Shown here piece by piece: positions 8,942 through 20,227 of a stretch of 64,000 nucleotides of DNA. The number at the start of each line of letters is the position of its first letter. Within the stretch, counting starts at the first letter, position 1. The stretch comes from Pseudo-nitzschia pungens (taxonomy: Eukaryota > Bacillariophyta > Bacillariophyceae > Bacillariales > Bacillariaceae). The stretch lies in NCBI GenBank assembly GCA_037355855.1, contig CM074767.1, forward strand, positions 1,426,001 to 1,490,000. The letters run 5' to 3'. Made by a program: the position numbers and the translations under genes. Below the pieces are notes generated by a model. The model made no database searches. It worked only from the letters and a program-made list of their open reading frames with translations, and was not told where the DNA came from.

Positions 8942-10732
8942 ATGGCCTTCAATTATAGAACACGTCATACCAACTGTAGCAACAGCAGTAGTGGAAAGAA
9001 ATACTCGTACCATCAGAGGCGGCGGTGGCGGATTCACACAACTCCAGGTTTTGTCGTCGTGCTTGGGATAGCAAACATTTTCCTTGCAGTTCTGCAAAAG
9101 AAGTGCAATGGATTTCTGTCGTATTCCTTTCGATCTTCCTTCCCCTCATCTTGGCAGCGACAACAAAATCAATGGCGTCGTGGTCAATCGAAATTACCAG
9201 TTAGCAAGAATCTCCATCATGCATTAAGGGGTACAGTCGTTGCACCTATTGAGCCCGATTCGTCAATAAACAGTTTTCTCACGATCGATGACGACGGAAA
9301 TCGAGACCGGAGTGACAGTGGCGCCGCGAAATTTTCAACTGAATCTACGGACTTTTCGCTAAGTCTTCCCTCTGCAAACAACGAGAGACGAAAACTTTCT
9401 TGGAAATCTCTACGGCGAAAAATATTGTTTTGGAGAGAGGGGAGAACGAACGCAGTAACGAAAAAGACAATAAGAAAATTGATTTTCTCGTACGAATATG
9501 ATGTGATAGAGTTTCCAATCGCGACCACTGCTAACGATCCTGCGAAGCTGGGAAGAACGACTGGGATTTTGTTGATTCATCCGATCGGGGTTGGTATCGC
9601 TAGATGGTATTATCAGCGCTTGGTGAAATCCCTCGTCACGAAACAATCTACTTCAACTACTGATGGACCAAAAATCCACGACGATAGCAATCAGCAAATT
9701 AAGAAGCATCGCGTGGTCCTTGTCGTGCCGGATTTGTTAGGGAGTGGAAGTGCCTGCAATGCCACAATATCAAAGACTACCATTGACGAGGATCAAGATC
9801 AAACTATCACCAACGAAAGGAAAGACGAGGTAGCAAAAGCTTTTCCCTTGTTCAAAATATCTGACTGGACAGACCAACTCGAGTCTTTGATGCGGTCGAT
9901 GGAGAGTGTTTCAAAAATTGACCAATGGTGTGTGGTAGCCAATGGTGGCTGCTCCCCGATCGCTCTGCAGCTTGGCCAACGGAAACAACTTGTTCAAAGT
10001 AGCAACGAGGTTGCAGCAGAGACAGCAGAAGCAGGAGGACCCGTTTCAAATCTCATATTGTCCTCGGTGCCCCGTTTGCCTTTCTTTTTAAAAAACGAAA
10101 CGACCAACGATCCGGAAAAGGTTGCGAAATCATTCCGAACTTTGTCGGGAATTGCTGGCAATCTGTTTTGGTGGTATGCCTGCCGCAACAATGGGGCATT
10201 CATCCAAACCTTTAGCGAAAAGAACCTGATTGCTGATTCCTCCAACCTTGGTCCTTTCTGGCGTCCGAATTGTTACCAGACGGCCATCTCTTTTGACGGT
10301 AGGGGAAAGTACGCAACATTTTCCTTCTTGGCGGGAACTCTACAAGACGGATGCCTTCCGAGTCTCGATGCAGTGAAACACACGCCACTAAAGATAGATA
10401 TCATAAAGGGTGCAGATGTTCGTCGCAATCGTGCAAAGAGTTGGTTTTGGCAAAAGCCCAAGCACGAGAAGAAAAAAGGGAATATCGAAGACAAAATGAG
10501 TCGCGCAAGTAACAATAACAAAGTGGAGAACGAAGAAAACGGAGACTCCGTTTCCACTGTTGCGTTGACTGAGGAGAAATCGTACGAGACATTTCGCGAT
10601 TACATTCAAAAGAACGGAAATGGCGGTCGAGAGATCGTCATCGGGGGAAGGATCAGTCTAGCGCACGAAGATTCGGACGGATACGCCAATGCAATCCTGA
10701 ATTTCTTGTTTAGTAACACAACCTCCACATAG
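8942..10732 (+). CDS. Alpha/beta-hydrolase-fold protein, probably organelle-targeted
   Basis: This 596-aa intact frame starts at ATG 8942. A basic N-terminus precedes a hydrophobic stretch (GFVVVLGIANIFLAVL, about residues 36-51) and an SFRSSF-rich region, which fits a bipartite signal/transit peptide. The hydrolase core begins near residue 185. LLIHPIGVGIARWYYQRL is the HG/P oxyanion-type loop, VVLVVPDLLGSGS follows, and VVANGGCSPIALQLG sits where the nucleophile elbow (GxSxG) should be. A late GGRISLAHEDSDGYAN could supply the catalytic His. The elbow lacks the usual Ser (ANGGC), so activity is doubtful. Plastid alpha/beta hydrolases of plants have the same overall layout. Two Lys/Asn-rich insertions enlarge the protein. 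Confidence 0.65.
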   Translation: MAFNYRTRHTNCSNSSSGKKYSYHQRRRWRIHTTPGFVVVLGIANIFLAVLQKKCNGFLSYSFRSSFPSSWQRQQNQWRRGQSKLPVSKNLHHALRGTVVAPIEPDSSINSFLTIDDDGNRDRSDSGAAKFSTESTDFSLSLPSANNERRKLSWKSLRRKILFWREGRTNAVTKKTIRKLIFSYEYDVIEFPIATTANDPAKLGRTTGILLIHPIGVGIARWYYQRLVKSLVTKQSTSTTDGPKIHDDSNQQIKKHRVVLVVPDLLGSGSACNATISKTTIDEDQDQTITNERKDEVAKAFPLFKISDWTDQLESLMRSMESVSKIDQWCVVANGGCSPIALQLGQRKQLVQSSNEVAAETAEAGGPVSNLILSSVPRLPFFLKNETTNDPEKVAKSFRTLSGIAGNLFWWYACRNNGAFIQTFSEKNLIADSSNLGPFWRPNCYQTAISFDGRGKYATFSFLAGTLQDGCLPSLDAVKHTPLKIDIIKGADVRRNRAKSWFWQKPKHEKKKGNIEDKMSRASNNNKVENEENGDSVSTVALTEEKSYETFRDYIQKNGNGGREIVIGGRISLAHEDSDGYANAILNFLFSNTTST

Positions 10733-12844
10733 GAGTTGAATAGTAGTACCTCTTTTTATTGCTAAAGTAATCAATTCTTCACTCTTTCGATATCTGGTAC
10801 CTGCCTACATTTTGTCATGGGTGGATTCCTCTGAACTTGAAATGGATTGATGGTATCATTAATTTTCAGAAGAAATGAGCTTATCCGTGTTGGATCTGCC
10901 TTCATAATAGTAATGAACACGGTAAGTGCACGCATCGTTATTACTACTAAATACTTCGTACTACGTAGTATTTTTTATCCCGCCCAGCACCAGTTCTTCA
11001 ATTAAATTTAGTACGTTAAGCCGTGATGGCAGGGCAAACCTTTTTGGATACAAATGCTATTTGTACTTCGTAGTAGTTTGTAGCTTTATTGGACACATGG
11101 TGGACAAGAAGACGATATTTGTGTTGTAATTCAGTATTGAGAGGGGAGCTTCTTCTTTTGCGTCCGCATAGATGCTACGGTAGGGTCGTCAATCTCACAT
11201 CGATTTGGTGCTCTCAGTGAGGGTTGAACCTCTAATGGATGGTAAGATCTGTGAATCTATTATCACCCCTGCTACGAGCTGGCTACGAGGAAGGTTACGG
11301 TGTTGGTAACTTACTCATTCACTTCCACTACCGTACGGTACGAATGGTCCAAATGGTCGGATCAATGAAAAATGATTGTTTTTAATTAAAAAAAAACTTC
11401 GTACTACGGTACGAGTACGCTACGGTACGTACATACCGGTACACGTATTCTTAGTAGTATTAAAATTACTGTACGATACGGTAAGGTTTATTACTTGGTA
11501 TTATTTTCGTAATTACTTCGTACATGATATTATTGAGATTGATTGTTGATAGTTTTGATTGATTTTGATTCATTCTTTCATTTTCTTCACCCTCCTTGAA
11601 GGAATCTTCACTCTTACATAGCAAATGAGATTGTTTCTCCCGCGCATTTACATAATACAGGTAAGTTACCTTAGGCAGTCCCACGATTTAACACGAGCTA
11701 TTTTCCTTTTTTGTACATTCAATAAAGGTGATACTGGAGTCACTCGAGTCTTGCGTAGTTAGTTTGGTTAAAGAATTAATCTTGATCGTGGATAGAAATG
11801 AGTGGTTCTGGATTGTTCCACGGTAGTTTTTTGTGTTGATGTTGATATTCTTTGAATTTGGCTAAGTTGAATGCCTTCCATTCCTCGCGCCGACCACCTC
11901 AAAATCGTTGTGTGCATAATATACGGTACGGCGGTATACACAGAGTTTTTGTAGCCAAAAATTCTTTGAAGAAAAATAAGCAATCTTTTGGTTCAATCGT
12001 TACGCTACACGACTCAACATAACGTTTGTTGAACAAGGTTACTACGGTACTTCGTACTTCTGTAGTACGAAGTAATTAAGGTTGATGGCTACTACTAATA
12101 TTTCTTGTTCTTCCCATGTACCGGTATTCTACGGCATTAATACAGAAGCGAATTTTTTAATTAGCGAATTTTCAGTTTGACCGGCAGGCAGTTTTGTTTG
12201 GTCACTTGTCCATATTGTAAATGACGTCCAAATGACGTCCAAAAACGTTTGGCGAAAAAAAGGGTCTCAAAAACTCTTGTGTCACAACGGCATTACGTCT
12301 TTGTGGTGCTGTGAAAACATCGCTCCTTCTGCACGGTTTTAGAACCTTCAAAGCAGCTGGTATCATCTCAAGGCGGCTCGTGCTAAGTTCGCATAATCGG
12401 AATCAATTCGTAGAACTCAACTACCGTAACCTTACAGTTAGCTCATGTAAGAAAAAACAGCATCACAAGGCCTCAATCTTCGTGTTTCAAACGCGACGAC
12501 CCTCCTCGCTCTGGTCACATCACGACTTACAACCAAACCCGCCTTGCTCATCTTTTCGATTCATTGTCAACCTTCTGTGTTCTAACCAACTATTTCTCCG
12601 TCGGTCTTGGTACTCCGAACATTGTTTAAGAGTGCTTCGGATTGACGAGAGAGAAACTGACCATGCTATGATTTGTTCTCTGAGTGAGTCGTCCTCATAA
12701 AAATACATCATCAATCAATCGATACCAACCTAGGCAACACTAGTCAAGGAACGGACTAACAGCACACAATCATAACCATAATCATTACAAATCATCGACT
12801 ACTGACAACAACAAGGAGAATAGTATACAGCTGCTGTCGGTACA
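10733..12844. other. Intergenic, TACGTA-motif clusters, no gene recognised
   Basis: Clusters of GTACGTAC, CGTACTACG and GTAAGGTTAC-like words lie near 11330-11480 and 12040-12090. The tandem word AATGACGTCC occurs twice near 12220-12240. A frame at 12311-12700 begins with GTG and shows no domain. Confidence 0.4.
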
Positions 12845-14248
12845 ATGATAAATTTATTTGCACGAAGACACCCTATCGACGAAAAGAAGGATTATTCGAG
12901 TGAGCCCGCTCGCTGGGCCCTTGACAAAATCCAAACCGGTTTCATCCTCAAGGAAATCATTGGAGAAGGATGCTTCGGAACAGTCCGCAGGGCGAGGTCG
13001 CGGGGCAAGAAGACCAACGGTGTGACGGGACTCTTGAAACGGCCTTGCACCTATGCCTGCAAGACGATCCCGAAATCCAAAGTTGACGATGTCAATTTGC
13101 TGAAGGAAGAATGTTCCAACCTCGAATCCGTCCGGGGCCATCCTCATCTCTTGGAGTTCGAGAAAGCCTATGAAGAAAACGACGAGGTCCACATCATCAC
13201 CGAGCTGCTCGAGGGCGGTGACTTATACGACGCTGTCATCGAAATGACAAAACTGAAGAGCTTCTTTCGCGACGAAGACGCTGCCTGGATGGTCCGAAAC
13301 ATTTTGGACGGTCTCTCCTATTGTCATGATGTGACGGGAATCGTCCACCGGGATCTGAAGGCGTCCAATTTTATGTTCAAGCACAAGACAGATATCAGCA
13401 GCAGCAACAAACAAGGCATCAGCGAAAACCTTCGAGGCATCAAAATCATCGATTACGGACTCTCCACAAAAATAGATCCTGAAACGGGGCACGTAGAGGG
13501 GTGCCTTGGAACACCGTATTACGTAGCACCAGAGGTGCTGACAGAAGAACCATACGATAGCAAGTGCGATGTATGGTCTGCCGGAGTCATTGCCTATCTT
13601 ATACTATCCAAAACACTACCCTTCCAGGGCAAGGATGAGAACGAGACGGTTCGGATCCTGATGGATGTCGATAACCACCAACCGACCTACGATAGTTACC
13701 GTTGGTTGACCGTGGAACCAGAAGCTGTCGCTTTTTGCAAGTTCCTCCTCAAGACGAATCCAGCTGAGCGGCCAACTGCCCGAGAAGCCATGTCACATCC
13801 ATGGATCGTCAAGCACTGTGGTTCACCGCCCCAACAGCGCTCACCAATCAACCCGGTTCATAGCATCGGTGTTCTCAGCAAGCCAGACCAATCGCAAGAA
13901 GAGCATATAGAAGACAGTCCCCCAACAATCGTTTCTGCAAGAAGTTCGGATTCTTTCGACTCGATCGCGCGGACAAGCAGCAGCTACAGTCATGATAACG
14001 AACCGCAATCACCTATCTTCCCACCTGCTGCTATTGACACGGCAAGAGGTTTCATGGAATCCATTCCCGAGTTATCAAGTTCAATTAAGCAGTGGCATTC
14101 ACGTCAGCGCAAAAAAGGCATCCTACAACGATTACGTTTTTCTACCAGACAGCAAGATTCATCTTCGCCACTCACTACTGCAACAACCACTGGCAGGAAA
14201 CACCGAGTCCGGCAAAAGACCGACAGCACGCTCGTGATGAACGATTGA
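12845..14248 (+). CDS. Serine/threonine protein kinase, CaMK/CDPK-like catalytic domain
   Basis: This 467-aa intact frame starts at ATG 12845. The kinase domain spans about residues 33-325. It has a glycine loop GEGCFGTV (40-47), the ATP-binding Lys in YACKTI (K73), the helix-C Glu in LKEE, the catalytic loop HRDLKASN (D170), DYG in place of DFG (203-205), GTPYYVAPE and DVWSAGVIAYLIL. All catalytic residues are present. The domain most resembles calcium-dependent and calmodulin-dependent kinases, but no EF-hands or clear calmodulin-binding helix are seen. The C-terminal 140 residues are Ser/Pro-rich and end in a basic region (RKKGILQRLRF). The first 32 residues carry no targeting signal. Substrates unknown. 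Confidence 0.9.
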   Translation: MINLFARRHPIDEKKDYSSEPARWALDKIQTGFILKEIIGEGCFGTVRRARSRGKKTNGVTGLLKRPCTYACKTIPKSKVDDVNLLKEECSNLESVRGHPHLLEFEKAYEENDEVHIITELLEGGDLYDAVIEMTKLKSFFRDEDAAWMVRNILDGLSYCHDVTGIVHRDLKASNFMFKHKTDISSSNKQGISENLRGIKIIDYGLSTKIDPETGHVEGCLGTPYYVAPEVLTEEPYDSKCDVWSAGVIAYLILSKTLPFQGKDENETVRILMDVDNHQPTYDSYRWLTVEPEAVAFCKFLLKTNPAERPTAREAMSHPWIVKHCGSPPQQRSPINPVHSIGVLSKPDQSQEEHIEDSPPTIVSARSSDSFDSIARTSSSYSHDNEPQSPIFPPAAIDTARGFMESIPELSSSIKQWHSRQRKKGILQRLRFSTRQQDSSSPLTTATTTGRKHRVRQKTDSTLVMND

Positions 14249-14692
14249 GCACTGTAAAATGCGCCAAAATTGAAACAACGAATGATTCAATACATAGCAT
14301 TGATTTGTGAACACACTATGATATATCTCTGTGAAAAAATGCCTCGCCATTTGCTACGGTGGCCGGAAGGCGCGATCCCTCCCTTTGCCTTGTTGAATGA
14401 AAGAAGCATTACTTTACTGTAGTGACAATTATTTAACAGTACAAATTACGATGGAAAGTGTTTGCCTGAAAATTGTTCAAAATAACTGTTAGAAAGTTAT
14501 ATTTCATTGCTTTGATACTGTTCCAAGCAAAGTCTACGAATGATTTCAGATGTTCTACAATAATAGACACAGGGGACCGCATTTCAATAATGGTACACGT
14601 TCAAGTACGTATGATTCAAGCGAAATTCCAAAAAGTACAAAAAGCTTGCAGTGATCCGCATTTTCTTGCAGGCGAGAGAGTTTGCGGATATA

Positions 14693-17600
14693 TCAAATCC
14701 ACAGGAGTAGGATCGCTGTTACTAGTACTGTTGTCAGCAAGTTTGAGTCTGAATAAGGCTTGCGCCATACTATCGCACCAGTCGTGGCCGACGACGGATG
14801 ACTTGTAGACAACGGTGCTGCCGGCGCCGGCAATGAGGTCAACTGGTTGTCGCCGCTGGTATTCTCTTCAGACTCTGAATGATTTGGCTCCTTTGATCGA
14901 TGGACGGTTTTGGAGGAATTCGTTTCGGGCTGTTTTGTAACGTATTTATCGTCTTCCCTTTTTGATTCATCACCGTGAACAGGATTCGGAACAGGACTCG
15001 GTGTGTAAGAATGTTCATCACTGCTGTTGCTCGAAGCGCCGACGTCGTCAAATCGAGGGATTGACGACGATGGGACTGTGCTTGGAAGCCACTCCGCATC
15101 GTTCACTGGTTGCAACAACAAGGAAATGAAATTTTCTTTGCTTGAAGACTGACTTGGGGAGATCGAAGGCAAGGGAGAAAGAGTCGTGACCTTGCCAACA
15201 GTAGGTGTCGATGTTGACAGATAAGTTCCGGGATCGGTTGGAGTCTCACTAACGGACAAAAACGACGGGTTTGCGATTGGCATCCCACTTGGGAACGAAA
15301 GCGGTGCAGAAGGGGGATTGCTCTCTGCGTTAGTCGGAGCACCGGATAAAACGAAAGAGGGCACCGTTGAGGGACCAGCTTTCGGAGAGAAACTGGGCTG
15401 CATTGTCAGAATTGTGCTGGAAGATGGTTCGAAGTGGACCGTGGGATCCATCGAAGGAACGATTGTTGGGCGAGCAGCGGGTTGATTCGTCACCGGCGTG
15501 TTGGTGGGAGCTTCACTAGGAGAAAACGTCGGCAAAACCGAAGGGTGACTCGTGACAACCTTTGAAGGAGGTGCGGTTGGAGATTTTGTGATAAAATTTC
15601 CTCCAGTTGGTTGGCCGGTTGGACTCAAAGTTTCCAATAGCGACGGATCCAATCTTCCGTAAATTGCAATGGTCCAATGCCGCAATACGTCTTGACCCAA
15701 GGAGTCTCGTTCCATGCCACCTCCACAAATGCAACAAGCATCAGATACTCGATAGCCTTCCTCATTGATGACGCCACCCAAAAACGAGTATTGTCGATTG
15801 ACTCTGTTTTCTGACGATCTGATCGCAGCTCCTGCACTCGGAGCATCAGCCGGGCCACAGATACCGAATTTCTCCAGATACTTACAGTCGATCTAACGAT
15901 TGAAAAGAAAAATGAGCACCCATGCATGAAAGTAATGAGTACGTGAGCAATTTATGGACTTCAACTTGTGACTATTGGAGAAGTTTGCATCAAACTACAC
16001 AAAACGTTACGTACCTCTACGCCGTCGTAATTCATGACAAAGTTGGGTATGTCGACGCATTCTTCGAGTTGACCGGCCTTTTCATCCGTGATGCGCAATA
16101 CCCATTCGCCAAAGGGTGATTCCCCTCGGTTTCGAACCGTCATGAGTTTCCAAAATTGATTCTCGTCCCGCGTGTCGAGTTGAACGTTTTCGGGCAGCTT
16201 TCCTGGATGCAAGATAGACTCCGTTCCCGAGGGAGAGGTAAGCGAGATTTTCAGGTCTCCTCGAGAAATGTGAACCACATCCAGTAGCACCTCCACGCTC
16301 TCTACCACGAATGATGTTTCCTCGTGTGTGTTCGGTACGATTTGGAGCAACGAGGTGGTTGGTGTCGCCGTATCCGATTTGTCAAGAATGGCGTAATTCA
16401 GGGGCCCGGAATCGACCGCAAAGACTTGTTCCTCTCCGTAATTGATCCAGGTCTTAGCGAGTTCCACGGCTCGGTGAGCATTCACGATGCCAAATCCATA
16501 CAGGTTCGAATGCCACAAACCGGCACCATTGACCACGGATGTCCGATCAAATGGATCCTGTTGTACCGGTGTTGCAGACTGTGCCAGAATCCCCTGCACG
16601 TCCCTCCAGCCGAGTGCCGGATTGGTTTCCAGCACCAGTGCCACGACCCCACTGACCACCGGCGACGCAAAGCTTGTTCCAATACTGGTGGAAGTACATC
16701 CTCCCCCCACCTTGGCCACAATATGTTTCCGGAGGTCGTCGGAATCTCCCGCGGGTGCCGACAAGAACAGAGAGGCACCACCGGTGCTGTAAAAGGTGTG
16801 GGTTCCGTCTTTTCCCACAGCACCCACACTGATGGTATGACGAGAGGTTGTGTATCCCTTGAGGTTGGTATTGTCACCCTCGTAATATGCATTCCCACTT
16901 GCAAAAACGTAAATGATACCCAGTCCGTTCCGTCCCGACCGGATCCCATTTGAAATGCTTCGTCGCGCGGACGTGCTCAGTCCCTCATAGGAGCACTCCC
17001 CGCCAATGATCAAATCCAAAAAATCGGAACAGGCACCGGACCCATCCCGTTCTTCCCATTTGAAGTATCGATCACAGTGTCTCACTATCGATTGCACGCA
17101 TTCGTCGGACATTCTTGGTCGTGCGCCGTAATCGACAGTGTTAGGATCGAAATAGTAAGTGGAAGAAAAATCGTCACAGACCGCACATGGTGCTGCTCCG
17201 GCAACAGCAAACGGACAATGGTTCGAGCTTGGGTCGACGGGTTCGAGGTTGCGTTGTCGCACTGCTCCATGTCGCGATCGCGATCGCCTTCCCCGCGTTG
17301 TATATTTGGTGGATCGCGTGCATGCATCGTATTCAAAGGAATTCTGAGAAACATCCATGGTGTCGAGGCGGTACTCCAAGAAGGATTCGTCCGCCTGGAG
17401 TCCATCGCACCAAGACAGAGTCGTTTCCGGGGCAACCCCTACGGCGCACTCGCCATTGTTGGCAGCTGCGCCAATGATCGATGCCACAGACTGTCCCGTG
17501 TTGCTGTGGATCGAAATGGGTGTTGTCTTTCTCCTCGTCGTCATTGTTGCGATGGAAGTCACCCGCCCCAATGCCGTTCACTCGATCTTTTTGTGGACAG

Positions 17601-18211
17601 GATGCACTTTGGTCGTATCGGCCCCAAAACTCAGAGTTGGTTTCGTCGATTCCCGCGTCGTTTACCCTAACTCTCACGCCTTTTCCAAAAATCCCCTGCG
17701 ACCAGACGGGAGCCAGGTCGATCATGTCGAAGACCCATCGCTGCCCCTCGTACTCTGCATCGTTGAAGAACCTTTCGAATGCGGTGCCGTTGCTGCTTCT
17801 GGTCGAGATCGTGCTGGCAGTGCTGTCTACAAGATTCGTTTCGTTACCATCGTGATTTGACAAGTGAGCTGGATCAGCCCTGGTGGATACCAGCAGAGCA
17901 ATGAACAACCACAGGTTGAAGTGGGATCCGCTGTGTCGGAACGTAGTTTTCGAATGGAACGTGTGATTGTCGTCCTCGTTAAGGAGTGAGACAGATTGGA
18001 AAGATCTGTTGTGTCGGCAGTATAGCAGATGCTGTTGGCTTTCCAACATTTGTCGTCCGGAGTGTTTGTTCGATTTCGATCCGAACTCGCTCGCTATTGT
18101 TTGCCACGCAAGTGCACTGGTACTCACTAATCGATTCGCACTAAATCTGAATGAACACCGTCGCAGTTCGACAGCACTACTATTTTTCAAAATTGCTACA
18201 GCTTCCCCCAT
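14693..18211 (-). CDS. Secreted kexin/subtilisin-type protease with P-domain and Ser/Pro stalk; frameshifted
   Basis: Two exons (18211-16015 and 15892-14693) are joined by an intron GTACGT...TTAG at 15893-16014. The reading frame changes once inside exon 1 at about 17491. Allowing for that base the product is about 1131 aa. It contains a hydrophobic signal-like segment (LWLFIALLVSTRADP, about residue 100), then the S8 domain with Asp in VNDAGID, His in QQHGT, Asn in FASGN and Ser in GTSFASPVVSGVVAL. After it come a P-domain-like beta region (SRGDLKISLTSPSGTESIL), a Cys-rich segment (DACCICGGG), about 250 residues of PT/PS repeats and a C-terminal hydrophobic tail (LLTTVLVTAILLLWI) that fits a membrane or GPI anchor. 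The extra base falls directly after HGT, splitting the triad between frames. Likely role: processing protease at the surface or in the secretory route. Confidence 0.75.
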
Positions 18212-20227
18212 CTACCGTATGCCGGGCCCAGATGAATTTGCGAGAAAGATACGATGCATGGCCAAAGGATGACGCGTTTGCCTTTGAGCACCGCTGCGAT
18301 TGATCCGACACTGGATGCATCCATCGATGCGATCGCCGAACAGTCAACAATGGGAATTTTCCGAAATCCATAGTTTTCACGGATGCCTCGAGCATCGCGC
18401 CAAAAATTTTAATTAAAAACCCTTTGGACTCTGTGGATTAAATTCATACAAATAATGTGCTGCTTATTTTGATTGATGGATAAGGTTAGCATTGATACCA
18501 TACAGTAACTTAGCGAACGATAAAGACAAACAAAAAACAATCAGCGTTTCGCGTCAAACAATTTTCCATCATTCACGGGAGGAGTGTGGACGAAATTCTT
18601 TTCTTGCAAGTTCAGCCACATCAATCAAAAATCGCGCCGTTTAATATGAAAGCTTACGAAGTTTTGACTTGATGATCGATGAGGATGAGGCAGTTTGATT
18701 ACGGTAAGGTACCATAGTATTCGCATTTCTTTGACAAACTGTTTTTCCAAAATGCATTTTGTGACTACTACGGTACTAACATTCTAATTTGGCCCAGGCA
18801 GAAAAATACCATGGTTCTTAATTTTTCACAACTACTAGTAGCCTCTTCTGTGACAGAAAGGACTGGCATACACTTCTACTACTAAAACCTGGTATGAAAT
18901 ATAGAGCTCCAGGGGTGACTCTGGTGGGAGTAGTTTGGTATTGTGATGGGTTGTTAACATCAGGAATCACTGATAGAATTACACCTACAACTACAGCTAG
19001 CACTAGTTCTTGTTCTTCTGAGGCCCACCACCATCAAAACAGCAGGAGCTAAGAAAAATTGTTTATTGCTGGAAGAAGTACGACAAACTAGGAATCCAAT
19101 ATTCCATTTTGAGGGTTGAAGTCAGGGCAGGTTGTTAGTACCATTTTGAGAAGGAATTTTGTTCATCTCAATATGATTCTACTGTTGGCGAATCGAAGGC
19201 AGCGCTTCATGTCATACATCACTACTACTACCACCACTAACTTCAAGAGAGTTAGGAGGGAACATCTTGAGCACGTCGCAAGATCATACTACTAGGACCT
19301 GCCCGTATCCCTGTATTTGCCGGTCATTGCTTACACCTACTACTACCTGAATGGCTCCTAGTACCGAATTATTACTCGCAAGTTACTTGTAACTACTCCA
19401 TCGATCATCCAGAAAGAAGAGTTGCATGGAACAAAAGCGAAAACTACTGGTCCTCATCTTATTCGTGCGTGTATGTACTCGTATGGTCATTCGTGGGACG
19501 ACTTTTTATAAGTCGTCCCACGAATGAGCACTCGTACGGCAAAACTAGAATTTCCATCGAATTCATAGTGCTGTCTCTCTCAGAAGTGATTGGCTGACAT
19601 TGGTTTCCTCATTCATTCGTGTTCGAAGAATGAATGAATCAAAATGACATCGGTGTTGTCGTATCTACCGGTACCCGGTAATTCCTTACTTGAAACTGGG
19701 AACGAAGAACTGAAATTCTGGCATCTTTGTTTTCAACGCACGAACTAGGACATGAACCAGTAAGATAATTTTTTGGAAGCGGAACTTACTAGTATTTACG
19801 AGTAAGTTACGTAGTATGAAAATGTGACGTGTAGGAGACTACGATACTCTAAACCAGTTCTTGTGGGACGATTGAAAAACTACGAGCAATGGGAGTCGAG
19901 GAGTGATTGAGACTGACGCAGGCATACCTGACCACACGAAATGACTGAATGTTGTCGGGTTTTGCTTCGCTTCACGTTTGCTCGCAAACCCGCAATGTTC
20001 TTCCGAACTGTGTAATGTCAAATCAAGTTTCCTTCAAGTTCGTACGAGAACTTCAGTAGAGTGGTAAGATTAGATGATAATTGTTCTTTTTAGTCACGAC
20101 GACTCGACACGAACATCTTGGGGAGAGCAACCACAAAAACTGTTCATGAAACAACGAAAAGAAGTAAACGAAAACCACACACGACGAGTTTGATCGTACA
20201 CAAGAAATACGAATATTGCAAGACATC
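18212..20227. other. Intergenic, with TAC/CTA tracts and palindromes
   Basis: No gene is recognised. Short (CTA)n tracts occur between 18780 and 19350. Palindromes lie at 19487-19527 and near 19610-19640 (TCATTCATTC with its inverse). Confidence 0.4.
19487..19527. repeat. Perfect 18-bp inverted repeat, 5-nt loop
   Basis: The arms 19487-19504 and 19510-19527 are exact inverse copies (TCATTCGTGGGACGACTT and its complement) around TTTAT. The stem would be stable in RNA or DNA. No flanking gene end explains it as a terminator. Confidence 0.85.

Noticed and set aside
12311..12700. 129-codon plus-strand frame before the kinase
   Set aside because: It begins with GTG, has no domain and no splice link to the kinase, whose own ATG and N-terminus are complete.
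17333..17571. An intron instead of a frameshift in the S8 protease
   Set aside because: Conserved residues continue on both sides of one base; there is no room for an intron without deleting the active-site strand.
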